DNA of 64,000 bases from Sulfurospirillum sp. UBA2217 (GTDB lineage: Bacteria; Campylobacterota; Campylobacteria; Campylobacterales; Sulfurospirillaceae), in contig DCUJ01000004.1 in the NCBI GenBank assembly GCA_002328495.1, positions 221,206-285,205 on the forward strand, written 5' to 3'. The notes beneath the pieces were generated by a model, which did no database searches, was not told the DNA's origin, and saw only the letters and a program-made list of their open reading frames with translations. The number at the start of each line of letters is the position of its first letter. The stretch's first letter is position 1. Below are positions 1 to 8,228 of the stretch, in pieces. The position numbers and the translations under genes are program-made.

Positions 1-1200
1 ACCAATGAGCACATTGGTATCATCGAAGCACTCTGCCGTCATTTTACATGTAAAGCCGAAGAACTTGACGCAAAGTTAGCTAATTTTACCTTTGGTATCG
101 AAATCGACAATGAACTCTATGTTCGCTCTATTGCATCGATTGATAAGCCAAACAATACCATCCATTTTTACTGCGATATTGAAGCAGGTGAAGAGCTTTT
201 CTTGTTAGAAAAAACCGATTTTATTCATACGACCAATCAAGACTATGCACGCTTTAGTCAAAATAAACCAAAACCTATTGCGGCGATTTTTAATGATTGT
301 ATTTTAAGGCGTCTTTTCAATCAATCATCTCTTAATGCACTGACTACCTTCAAAGAGATACCCGTAGCGGGTTTTTCAACTTTTGGTGAGCTTTTAGGGA
401 TTAATATCAACCAAACCCTAACCGCCATCTTTTTTTATAGATTGGAAGCCAATAGCTCCTTGGAAGGGGAGTATATGAGCTATTTTGTTCAAAAATATGC
501 GAGTTTTAAGAGCTACTTTTTGGTGAGAAAAATCAATCGACAAACGATGATTGATGGCATCAATAAAGCGATGTTGGTTCAGATGAAAGAGAGTGTGCCC
601 GTCATTCATACCATTGGAAATACATTGGCTGAAGCGGTGTTATCTATTAAAAAGATTGAAGAACAACTGATGAGTGTGAAACAGCAATTTTCCATTTTTT
701 CAATGGAGATGGAAAAAAGTAGTCAAAACAATACTGAGTTAGTGATTGAATCTGACAACCTAGCCCGTTATGTTCAAGATATTCGTTCTGTTTTAGGCAT
801 TATTGCTGATATCGCCGATCAGACCAATTTACTTGCCCTCAACGCTGCCATCGAAGCGGCACGAGCGGGAGAACATGGGCGTGGTTTTGCCGTGGTAGCG
901 GATGAAGTACGAAAACTAGCAGAGCGTACGCAAAAAAGCCTCTCCGAGACAAATGTTTCCGTCAATACTATCGTACAAGCAGTAGAAACAATCAGCGCTG
1001 TGATGCGTACCATCAGTGGAGATCTTTCAAAAATGACACACAGTAGTCTCAGCCTTTCACATCATATGAATGATCTTTCCTCTCAAAGTCAAGTGATAGC
1101 CAAAGACTTAGAATCCCAATCCCGTTTAACAGAGCAACTTAATAGTGAATTGGAAAAATTAAATGTGTATGAAAAGACACTGGATATTTTAAATCGCTAA
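1..1200 (+). CDS. FIST-domain methyl-accepting chemotaxis protein, 5' end outside window
   Basis: The reading frame is open from base 1, so the N-terminus is missing. About 399 residues are visible. The first ~150 match the C-terminal half of a FIST sensory domain (the GFSTFGELLG stretch is typical). The rest is a cytoplasmic chemoreceptor signalling domain with the conserved hairpin tip around bases 811-950 (DQTNLLALNAAIEAARAGEH and the following DEVRKLAERT). No membrane segment is visible, so it is probably a soluble receptor that controls CheA. FIST domains are thought to bind small ligands such as amino acids; the ligand here is unknown. A copy of the TTTACATGTAAA palindrome lies in frame at 43-54, read as FTCK. 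It ends at a hairpin shared with the convergent gene. Confidence 0.9.
   Translation, partial: TNEHIGIIEALCRHFTCKAEELDAKLANFTFGIEIDNELYVRSIASIDKPNNTIHFYCDIEAGEELFLLEKTDFIHTTNQDYARFSQNKPKPIAAIFNDCILRRLFNQSSLNALTTFKEIPVAGFSTFGELLGININQTLTAIFFYRLEANSSLEGEYMSYFVQKYASFKSYFLVRKINRQTMIDGINKAMLVQMKESVPVIHTIGNTLAEAVLSIKKIEEQLMSVKQQFSIFSMEMEKSSQNNTELVIESDNLARYVQDIRSVLGIIADIADQTNLLALNAAIEAARAGEHGRGFAVVADEVRKLAERTQKSLSETNVSVNTIVQAVETISAVMRTISGDLSKMTHSSLSLSHHMNDLSSQSQVIAKDLESQSRLTEQLNSELEKLNVYEKTLDILNR
43..54. repeat. Iterated palindrome TTTACATGTAAA, copy 1
   Basis: Perfect 12-bp palindrome inside the FIST receptor gene, read as Phe-Thr-Cys-Lys. It is the first of 24 copies in the window with the exact core TTACATGTAA. 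Confidence 0.85.
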
Positions 1201-1223
1201 ATAAAGGGGAATTTCCCCTTTAT
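1201..1223. terminator. Bidirectional hairpin between convergent genes
   Basis: ATAAAGGGGA (1201-1210) pairs with TCCCCTTTAT (1214-1223) around a 3-base loop. It sits exactly between the stop codons of two convergent genes (1200 and 1220). A/T bases flank it on both sides, so it can serve both strands. Confidence 0.7.
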
Positions 1224-3760
1224 TGTTTAGCTTTTGCGGATTGAAGCTCGATCATGCGCAAGATAATCGCAGAGTAATATGGAATGCTTTGAACCAAAAG
1301 AGTAAACGCAAACACGTAAATTTCGGTGATGCGTGTAAAGTTGGTAAAGTAGAGTGCTAAAAAAGCGATGGTTAGTAAAATCGCTAAAATAATCTCATGT
1401 TTAATGGGGCTGGATGCTTTTGTTTTTTTGGCCGTATTGCCACCTTTTTCGGTGCGCTTAAACGGAAGCCCATCTTTAACAAAGCCATCGTAAACGGCTT
1501 TGAAAATAACCAATTGTAAACTCATGGAAGCAATGGCACTCAGCATGGTCTCTTTGATGCTCATCTTGACACGGGTGCGGTACAAGATAAATGCATGCAA
1601 AATGTTGACCAAAAAAGCCACCAAGATAGGTAAGGTCAGTGGTAAGGTAGGAATGGTAACGCCTACAAAAATGATAAAAGGTACCCAAAAAATATTTAAA
1701 AATGCGGTAATTGCACCAAAAGCATCCGAGAGCCAGAAAAACCAACCTGCCACAAAATGGTACTTTTGATACTTGGTAAGGGTGGTAGAAGAGGGCATAA
1801 AATGACGCCAATGTTTTTTTAAAATCTGAATCGCCCCATACGCCCAACGGTGACGTTGTGTACGAAATGCTTCTACGGTATCGGGCAGTAATCCCCAGCC
1901 ATAGCGTCGGTTGGTATAATGCGCGGTGTATCCTGCTTCAAATAAACGAAGTCCTAATTCAGAGTCTTCAACGATGGTGTACGTCGTCCAATCACCCACT
2001 TCATGCATAGCAGACAAGCGTGCCATGAGCATCGTTCCATGCGCTACGATGGCATTTTCTTCGTTACGCTCGACCATGCCGATGTCAAAAAATCCTGCGT
2101 ATTCGGCATTCATGGCTTTTTTAATCAAAGAGTCATTGCCATCTCGGTGGTCTTGGGGTGCTTGTACAAGGGCTACTTTTGGGTCGTCAAACAAAGGTAC
2201 CAAATCGACCAACCACTCTGTACCAACAATATAATCGGCATCGATGACGGCTAGAATTTCTGCTTTTTCATTCGTGTATTTCAAAGCCTCATTGAGCGCA
2301 CCCGCTTTAAAACCTTTACATGTAATGTTCAAAAAGACAAATTTTTCACCCAGTTTTGCACAATGCTCCTCGATAGGCTTCCAATAAAACTCTTCAGGGG
2401 TGTTGTTAATGACCACCAACACTTCATAATTGGTGTAGTTAATCTGCGCAAGCGCATCGAGTGTTTCGATGAGCACATGGGGTTGCTCTTTGTAAGCAGG
2501 GACATGAATGGAGACAAAAGGCACATGGTCTGATTTGAGATTTAAAGGTGCTAATCGCTCAGGGGCAATGCCAAGGGTACATTTAAACAACTCATTGATT
2601 TTTGCAAGCGTGATAATCACCAGAGGAATCATCAAGAAAATTCCCATACTCCACATGACCCACATACCAAAGTTGAGGTAGTAGATAAACGGATAGGTGG
2701 CCGCCATAGCGATACCAAAGCCCATGGCTTGTGCGGCTGCAGCGTAGGTGAGGGCATGGGCAAAATTGACCCGTTGGTTTCGAAGTCCGTAAAACGTCAG
2801 CAAGATACCAAAAAAGAGTGAACCCGCCATTTGGTAGCGCCACAATGGGTTGATAATCGTTTTTTCTTCAAAACTAAATTTGGGCATCTTATTGATGTCA
2901 AACATTCCCCAATATGGACCCACACTGCCCTCATGTACCCCTTTCCACGGTTGATCAAAGGCCTCAACGATGTTATAGCTCCATTTCTCATGTTTAACTA
3001 CCTCTAAAAAACGGGTGATGGCTGAGATTTGATTGGTGAGGGTGGCTTCAGCGCGTTCATTGTTGTATCCACTGCTTGGCCAACCAAACTCACCGATGGT
3101 GATGGGTTTTTTAGGATATTTGGCTTTAATGGCATTGTATTTTTCTTGGGTAAAAGAAAGGGTCTGTGCAATAGGAATTTTTTCCCAATAAGGGAGGATG
3201 TGCACATTGATAAAATCGACATGATTTGGAAGTTCCGTATTGGTGAGCCAAACGTGTTGCACTTCGGCGGTCGTAACAGGAATACGGGTGCGCTTGGAAA
3301 CCCTATCGATGTACTCGATGAGCTCTTCGGAGGTCAAATCAGCCCGCAAAAGAACCTCGTTCCCAACAATAATAGTGGCAACTTTTGGGCTATGGTATTT
3401 TAAAAGATCAAATAAGGTTTCGATTTCACCCTCATTAGCACCTTTATCGGTAGAAAGCCATAATCCTACATCGACTTTGAGTTTCGTTTCACCTAAATTT
3501 TCCAACACAATTTTTGCATCGGCTATCGCATAGGTTCGCACTTTTTTTGCAATTTTGGCAATGGTCGCCATATCTTGAGCCACTTCTTCGTTGCTTTTAA
3601 GGTTTTTTTCAAAACCTTTGTACGGAGTGTACGAGAGCGATTCGAGTTTGTCGCCGATCTGAGGAGGAATAACGATTTTATCACCACCTTTGGTCCAAAT
3701 AAATGCTTGCCCTAATGAAGTGAGAAGAATGGCTAAAAAGATATATTTAAAGTATTTCAA
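1220..3760 (-). CDS. GH17-GT2 fusion: membrane beta-glucan synthase/transglycosylase
   Basis: 846 residues. After a signal-anchor-like start (residues 5-20) comes a glycoside hydrolase family 17 domain with both catalytic glutamates in view: E135 in GNEVLL and E224 in GEFGWPSSG. Membrane helices follow at about 310-390, then a family 2 glycosyltransferase domain with DAD (507-509), ED (598-599) and QRHRW (635-639). Further helices lie at 660-745 and 790-835. The architecture matches NdvB-like beta-(1,3)-glucosyl transferases that make and remodel periplasmic or extracellular glucans; the product here is not known. The start is TTG at 3760, preceded by GGAG eight bases away. A nearby ATG at 3774 is out of frame and meets a stop at once. 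A palindrome copy at 2315-2326 is read as ITCK. Confidence 0.85.
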   Translation of the reverse strand: MKYFKYIFLAILLTSLGQAFIWTKGGDKIVIPPQIGDKLESLSYTPYKGFEKNLKSNEEVAQDMATIAKIAKKVRTYAIADAKIVLENLGETKLKVDVGLWLSTDKGANEGEIETLFDLLKYHSPKVATIIVGNEVLLRADLTSEELIEYIDRVSKRTRIPVTTAEVQHVWLTNTELPNHVDFINVHILPYWEKIPIAQTLSFTQEKYNAIKAKYPKKPITIGEFGWPSSGYNNERAEATLTNQISAITRFLEVVKHEKWSYNIVEAFDQPWKGVHEGSVGPYWGMFDINKMPKFSFEEKTIINPLWRYQMAGSLFFGILLTFYGLRNQRVNFAHALTYAAAAQAMGFGIAMAATYPFIYYLNFGMWVMWSMGIFLMIPLVIITLAKINELFKCTLGIAPERLAPLNLKSDHVPFVSIHVPAYKEQPHVLIETLDALAQINYTNYEVLVVINNTPEEFYWKPIEEHCAKLGEKFVFLNITCKGFKAGALNEALKYTNEKAEILAVIDADYIVGTEWLVDLVPLFDDPKVALVQAPQDHRDGNDSLIKKAMNAEYAGFFDIGMVERNEENAIVAHGTMLMARLSAMHEVGDWTTYTIVEDSELGLRLFEAGYTAHYTNRRYGWGLLPDTVEAFRTQRHRWAYGAIQILKKHWRHFMPSSTTLTKYQKYHFVAGWFFWLSDAFGAITAFLNIFWVPFIIFVGVTIPTLPLTLPILVAFLVNILHAFILYRTRVKMSIKETMLSAIASMSLQLVIFKAVYDGFVKDGLPFKRTEKGGNTAKKTKASSPIKHEIILAILLTIAFLALYFTNFTRITEIYVFAFTLLVQSIPYYSAIILRMIELQSAKAKQ

Positions 3761-3823
3761 CGTGGGTGCTCCATAAAAAATTGTGTGATTTTACACTAAA
3801 TTGGTTTAAAAGCGATTTGAAGC

Positions 3824-3829
3824 TATAAT
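3824..3829 (+). promoter_or_regulatory. -10 box upstream of the ABC-F operon
   Basis: TATAAT, preceded by GC and by T/A-rich DNA without a clear -35 box, which is the usual campylobacterotal sigma-70 pattern. It is 37 bases upstream of the ATG at 3861. Confidence 0.6.
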
Positions 3830-3860
3830 TCGCGAAAAATTAACATAAAGTAGAGAACCC

Positions 3861-5456
3861 ATGGTTGAAGTTAATAATATCACGATGCGTTTTGCGCATC
3901 AACTGTTGTTTGAAAATATCAGTTTAAAGCTGGACAAAGGAAAGCGTTACGGATTAATTGGTGCCAATGGCGCTGGTAAGACCACATTTCTAAAGATTTT
4001 ATCCAAAGAGCTTGAACCAACGAGTGGAAATATTTCGGTTGAAAATGGCTTACGTGTCGGTGTTTTGAGTCAAAATCAATATGCCTATGAGAATTTTACG
4101 CTCAAAGATGCAGTTATGATTGGCAATAAGCGTTTGTACGATGCCATTAAGGAAAAAGAAGAGCTTTATGTGACAGGTGATTTTTCAGACGATAAAGTCA
4201 ATGATCGCTTGGCAGAACTTGAGATTATCTGTGCAGAAGAAGACCCGACGTATGAAGTCGATGTGACGATTGAAAAGATTTTGGCCTCTTTGGGCTTTCC
4301 TGTGTCGATGCAAGAGAGTTTGATGAGTGAACTTACAGGTGGTGATAAATTTAAAATTTTGCTGGCACAAGTGCTTTACCCAAAACCCGATGTTCTCTTT
4401 TTGGATGAGCCTACAAACAACTTGGATCTTGAGGCGATTTCGTGGCTGGAAGAACAACTCATCCGTCATGAAGGAACGATGGTTGTTATTTCGCACGATA
4501 GGCACTTCTTGAATTCGATTGTGACCAATATCTTGGATGTGGATTTTAAGAAGATTCGTGAATTTACGGGCAATTACGATGAGTGGTACATGGCGGCCAA
4601 TTTAATCTCTAAACAACAAGAGATGGACAGAGATAAAAAACTGAAAGAAAAAGAGGAACTTGAGGCCTTTGTGAGACGTTTTTCTGCCAATGCGTCTAAA
4701 GCCAAACAAGCCACTTCACGTCAAAAACGCCTTGAAAAACTCGACATTGCAGACATCCAAACCTCTTCCAGACGCGATCCTAGTATCGTGTTTCGCATGG
4801 GTCGAGATATTGGCAATGAGGTACTTGATGTGGAGAGTATTTCAAAAAGCTATGATGGTAAGTCTGTGCTTCACAACTTTAGTTTTAAGATGGAAAAAGG
4901 TGAAAAGATAGCACTTATCGGTCATAACGGTGTGGGGAAGACGACCTTGTGTAATATTTTGATGGAAGAACTTAAGGCCGATAGCGGCGCGGTAAAGTGG
5001 GGTGCAACCATTATTCCTAGCTATTTTCCACAAAACACCACCGATATGATAACGGGCGATATGCAACTGTTTGAATGGCTTCAGCAATACGATGAGAAAA
5101 AAGATTTGGATGAGATTCGCAAGTGTCTTGGACGGATGCTTTTCTCAGGCGAAGAGCAGAAAAAGAGCGTTACCAAGCTCAGTGGTGGTGAAAAGCACCG
5201 TATGATGCTCTCTAAAATCATGCTTCAAAAAGGTAATTTTTTAATTTTAGATGAGCCCGATAACCACCTTGATCTTGAAGCCATTATCGCTTTGGGTGAG
5301 GGTTTGTTTAAATTCCAAGGCAATGTTATTTGTGTCACCCACGATAGAGAGCTGATTGATGCGTTTGCAAACCGCATTATTGAGATTCAAAGTGATGGCA
5401 GTTACATTGATTTTAAAGGGGATTACGAAACCTTTAGAGAGACATATGGCCGTTAA
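3861..5456 (+). CDS. ABC-F family ATPase, YbiT type
   Basis: 531 residues with two ABC ATPase domains and no membrane segment. Walker A motifs are GANGAGKTT (about 34-42) and GHNGVGKTT (about 353). The signature motifs LTGGDK and LSGGEK are each followed by a Walker B (LFLDEPTNNLDLE and LILDEPDNHLDLE). A charged linker rich in Lys and Glu joins the halves, as in ABC-F proteins. Members of this family act on ribosomes rather than in transport; the opening residues resemble E. coli YbiT. The next gene starts inside its last codons, so the two are probably translated together. Identification of the family is secure; the cellular role is inferred. Confidence 0.93.
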   Translation: MVEVNNITMRFAHQLLFENISLKLDKGKRYGLIGANGAGKTTFLKILSKELEPTSGNISVENGLRVGVLSQNQYAYENFTLKDAVMIGNKRLYDAIKEKEELYVTGDFSDDKVNDRLAELEIICAEEDPTYEVDVTIEKILASLGFPVSMQESLMSELTGGDKFKILLAQVLYPKPDVLFLDEPTNNLDLEAISWLEEQLIRHEGTMVVISHDRHFLNSIVTNILDVDFKKIREFTGNYDEWYMAANLISKQQEMDRDKKLKEKEELEAFVRRFSANASKAKQATSRQKRLEKLDIADIQTSSRRDPSIVFRMGRDIGNEVLDVESISKSYDGKSVLHNFSFKMEKGEKIALIGHNGVGKTTLCNILMEELKADSGAVKWGATIIPSYFPQNTTDMITGDMQLFEWLQQYDEKKDLDEIRKCLGRMLFSGEEQKKSVTKLSGGEKHRMMLSKIMLQKGNFLILDEPDNHLDLEAIIALGEGLFKFQGNVICVTHDRELIDAFANRIIEIQSDGSYIDFKGDYETFRETYGR

Positions 5457-5781
5457 AAAAGCCCTGTTTGATTTAGGCTCATCCCTTGATAATGACAGGG
5501 GATGGGATTTTGAAGCCAAAAAAGCAGTGAGTAAGCCTGTTGAGCTCAAACTCCCCGAAAAGCACTTTTTGGTGCTCAAAATGGAGAAACGCTTGGGTAA
5601 ACCTGTAAGTATCGTAGGGCCTTTTTTTCTCTCCAAAGAAGCCCTCTTAGCCCTGTGTTCGCTTGTGAAAAAAAAGTTGGGCAGTGGCGGTACATGTAAA
5701 GAAGAGTGGCTGGAGTTTCAAGGGGAGTGCCGTGAAAAACTGAAAGCAATTTTGGGTGAACAAGGATTTCGATTTAAATGA
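5446..5781 (+). CDS. SUI1/eIF1-like protein (YciH family)
   Basis: 111 residues from the ATG at 5446, which overlaps the ABC-F stop by 11 bases. A longer frame exists upstream but lies within the ABC-F gene. The C-terminal half has the SUI1 pattern: a basic strand, KKKLGSGGTCKEEW, then the LEFQGE strand and a final GFRFK. Eukaryotic eIF1 and bacterial YciH bind near the ribosomal P site and affect start-site choice. The usual GGTVK/GGTIK is GGTCK here, because a variant of the iterated palindrome lies at 5689-5700. Coupling to an ABC-F ATPase suggests a shared ribosome-associated role. Family assignment is by motif only. Confidence 0.75.
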   Translation: MAVKKALFDLGSSLDNDRGWDFEAKKAVSKPVELKLPEKHFLVLKMEKRLGKPVSIVGPFFLSKEALLALCSLVKKKLGSGGTCKEEWLEFQGECREKLKAILGEQGFRFK

Positions 5782-6689
5782 CACTCATTTTAAATGCACT
5801 CTTGCCTATTTGTATTCTAATCTCCATAGGCTATGGCTTTAAATTTCTGAAATTTCCCTCCATTGATTTCTGGCCCATGGCGGATAAATTTACTTATTAT
5901 GTTTTAATGCCTTCCTTACTTATCTACAAACTTTCCCATGCCAAAATTGACTTAAGCCATACGATGAACTTGGTGGCAACGGCGATGCTCAGCATTTTGA
6001 TTGTTTTAGGTGTTTTGGTTCTTCTCAATCTTCTCTTTCGTTTTGAGGGCAAAGCTTTTACGTCTATTGTTCAAGGGGGCATTCGTTTTAATTCGTATGT
6101 TCTTTTGGCTTTTGTCGATACGGCATATGGGGATAAGGGGTTGGTTTTAGCAGCGATTGTGATGGCATTTGTTATTCCCTTTATCAATGTCTTGTGCATT
6201 TCAACCTTTGCCATTTATACGCGAAAAGGTACTTTTTCTGTGTTAGGATTCGCAAAAACGGTGGTTAAAAACCCTTTGATTGGAGCGTGTGTGGTGGGTG
6301 GGCTTATTAATGCCAGTGGGTTTACCTTGCCTTTGGTGCTTATCAAATCATTGGCATTGCTAAGCAGTGCAGCTTTGCCTATAGGGCTTCTCTCCGTGGG
6401 GGTTGGTTTAGAGCTCAAGTACCTCAAATCCGCTAAAAAAGAGCTTTTTGTCTCCACCTTCATCAAGTTACTTTTTTTCCCGCTAGTGACGTATGGTGTT
6501 GGTCTTTTATTTGGATTAAGTGGGATAAGTTTGAGTATTGCCGTTATTTTTGGCGCCATGCCAACGGCGGTATCGGCGTATATTTTAGCCAGAGAGTTGG
6601 GTGGCGATGTTCCGCTTATTGCCTCGATTATTACACTTCAAACCATACTGTGTATGGGAACACTCTTTTTGATTGTCCCTTTGTTATAA
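5778..6689 (+). CDS. AEC-family membrane transporter
   Basis: 303 residues and highly hydrophobic, with about ten predicted membrane segments. It fits the auxin efflux carrier family (PF03547), whose bacterial members export or exchange small organic acids and amino acids. Two halves each carry five segments with a charged loop between them (about residues 145-170). The start ATG overlaps the stop of the SUI1-like gene (ATGA at 5778-5781), so it is the third gene of the ABC-F operon. Substrate cannot be told from the sequence. Confidence 0.85.
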   Translation: MTLILNALLPICILISIGYGFKFLKFPSIDFWPMADKFTYYVLMPSLLIYKLSHAKIDLSHTMNLVATAMLSILIVLGVLVLLNLLFRFEGKAFTSIVQGGIRFNSYVLLAFVDTAYGDKGLVLAAIVMAFVIPFINVLCISTFAIYTRKGTFSVLGFAKTVVKNPLIGACVVGGLINASGFTLPLVLIKSLALLSSAALPIGLLSVGVGLELKYLKSAKKELFVSTFIKLLFFPLVTYGVGLLFGLSGISLSIAVIFGAMPTAVSAYILARELGGDVPLIASIITLQTILCMGTLFLIVPLL

Positions 6690-6697
6690 AGATGTGT

Positions 6698-6726
6698 TTA
6701 GAGTAGCTCTTCTAGAACTACTCTAA
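6698..6726. terminator. Hairpin between convergent genes
   Basis: TTAGAGTAG (6698-6706) pairs with CTACTCTAA (6718-6726) over an 11-base loop that itself contains TTCTAGAA. It lies between the AEC stop (6689) and the selW stop (6730). No long T run follows, so terminator strength is uncertain. Confidence 0.5.
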
Positions 6727-6729
6727 TGA

Positions 6730-6972
6730 CTAAATACGACGTTCTAGCAATTCTACTAGCTCTCCAACTTCTGGAAAACGCTCTATTGGGGTACCGATTT
6801 TTTCTGTTTTTGAAAAGATGGTTTTGCCATCCACAACGACATCAAAATACCCACCAGGTTTTGGAACCATCGAAATAAGTGAATCAGGATATGCTCTTTG
6901 GATTTCATCTCTGACACGCAGAGCTCTTGGCATATACCCTCAACGGGTGCAGTAAAAAATAGTGATTGTCAT
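6730..6972 (-). CDS. SelW-like (Rdx family) selenoprotein, in-frame UGA read as selenocysteine
   Basis: 80 residues if the TGA at 6942-6940 is read as selenocysteine: MTITIFYCTRU followed by GYMPRALRVRD. The CxxU redox motif close to the N-terminus, a following Gly-Tyr, and a short thioredoxin-like fold containing GYFDVVVDG are the hallmarks of SelW/Rdx proteins. The ATG at 6972 has a strong site (AAAGGAGGAGAC) and overlaps the stop of the upstream EAL-HDOD gene as ATGA, which shows that translation starts before the TGA. A bSECIS-like hairpin follows the TGA. An annotation starting at the ATG at 6933 would lose the active site. Probable thiol oxidoreductase; the substrate is unknown. Confidence 0.88.
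6909..6923 (-). promoter_or_regulatory. bSECIS-like hairpin for selenocysteine insertion
   Basis: In the mRNA sense, CUCUG (6923-6919) pairs with CAGAG (6913-6909) around the loop CGUGU. A G is the second base of the loop, 23 nt after the UGA. This fits the general bacterial SECIS rule: a small apical loop with a G in its first two positions, about 16-37 nt after the UGA. Confidence 0.7.
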
Positions 6973-8216
6973 GTCTCCTCCTTTTTAGTTTGATTGCTTT
7001 GCTCGACAAATAGATTGGCTTCATAGCAGGCTTCATAAATCGCTTCTTTGGAAAAACAAACCTTATGTTCAAAGCGTTCTAAAAAGAGATCGATATCCTT
7101 ATTGTGTTCCATCTCTTTGGCAAGCCACAAAAGTTCTCCAAGCTCTCCCGTCTCTTGTAACAGTGCTTCATTAATTTTTTCATCAAGGGAAATTTCCTTT
7201 AAAAAAAGTGCCATAGGGACGCCCAGATAGCTATCAATTAACGACAAACTCCCCGTTAAAAAAGCTTTTGAAGCAATGGAGGATTCCATACATTTTTGTG
7301 CCAAACATTCCATAAACTTTGCTCTAAATTTGGCGGCATTAAACATTTCTTCGCCAAAAGGTTTTGGAGTTGCCGTGTCATACAAAAAGAGGGAGAGCCA
7401 TGAAACGAGTTTCTGACGCCCCAAAAGTGTGAGCATTTGAGTGATACTGGTGATATTTTGTCTAAAATGATAGGTGCTTGAATTGATATGTCTTAAAAGA
7501 TTGAAGAGCAGATCTGGACAGGTTGAAAATTGTTGAGAAATTTCTTTGGTGTCTTCTGTTTGTTGAATGCAATTCATGATTTTAAGGGCATTGAGAACAT
7601 TGGGTTCAATCTTAGTTCCCGATAAAATAAGCGGTTTTTCAAAAAAATAGCCTTGAAAATAGCTAAAGGAAAAATTGGCACAGATTTGAAATTCTTCAAA
7701 AGATTCTATTTTTTCTGCTAACAAGGTGATATTGAATTTTTCAATGCGTGAAAGCGAGGAAGCGAGATTGGCAATGCCAATTGCCATAATATCGACTTTA
7801 ATGATTTCAATGTAGGGAAACAACGCATTGTATTTTTTAATGGTCTCTTCGGTGCAATCAAAATCATCCAGTAAAAAGCGGTAGCCAAGAGCGTGCAAAT
7901 GCTTAATGCGTTCATTGAATGCCAGTGAAATGTTGGTGTACTCTAAAATTTCAAAATAAAAATGCTCTTTGGGCAGCAACAAAATAGCATCGCTAAATAA
8001 AATGGTTTCATCGACATTAATAAAGCCCATTTTAGAACTAATAATATTTTTTATACCTAAGTTGTGAACCAAATTGACAATGACACGTGCGGTTGCTTTG
8101 GCGTTATTATCAAAGTTTGCATCGTTATTGACATCGCATGAACGGTACAATAACTCATACGCAAAGGCATCACCGTTGCGGTTAAAAATAGGCTGTCTAC
8201 CAATATACGCGCGCAC
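6969..8216 (-). CDS. EAL-like/HDOD signalling protein (YuxH type)
   Basis: 415 residues. The N-terminal ~190 form a degenerate EAL domain: the opening is IGRQPIFNRNG and the EAL signature is reduced to YELLYRS, so phosphodiesterase activity is unlikely. The C-terminal ~200 form an HDOD domain without a full HD metal site. Proteins of this architecture act as regulatory adaptors in motility and c-di-GMP networks. Its stop overlaps the selW start by four bases. Its start lies 12 bases after the stop of pgp1. All three genes may be one transcription unit. Confident on domains; the partner is unknown. Confidence 0.88.
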   Translation of the reverse strand: MRAYIGRQPIFNRNGDAFAYELLYRSCDVNNDANFDNNAKATARVIVNLVHNLGIKNIISSKMGFINVDETILFSDAILLLPKEHFYFEILEYTNISLAFNERIKHLHALGYRFLLDDFDCTEETIKKYNALFPYIEIIKVDIMAIGIANLASSLSRIEKFNITLLAEKIESFEEFQICANFSFSYFQGYFFEKPLILSGTKIEPNVLNALKIMNCIQQTEDTKEISQQFSTCPDLLFNLLRHINSSTYHFRQNITSITQMLTLLGRQKLVSWLSLFLYDTATPKPFGEEMFNAAKFRAKFMECLAQKCMESSIASKAFLTGSLSLIDSYLGVPMALFLKEISLDEKINEALLQETGELGELLWLAKEMEHNKDIDLFLERFEHKVCFSKEAIYEACYEANLFVEQSNQTKKEET

Positions 8217-8228
8217 GTCTATTCCTCT

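Noticed and set aside
819..1013. Antisense open frames opposite chemoreceptor hairpin tips (also near 17472-17816 and 18615-18800)
   Set aside because: They mirror the conserved receptor sequence on the other strand and recur for that reason only.
6730..6933. A 67-residue stand-alone protein starting at ATG 6933
   Set aside because: No ribosome site, and it lacks the redox motif; the frame continues upstream through a TGA to a well-supported start.
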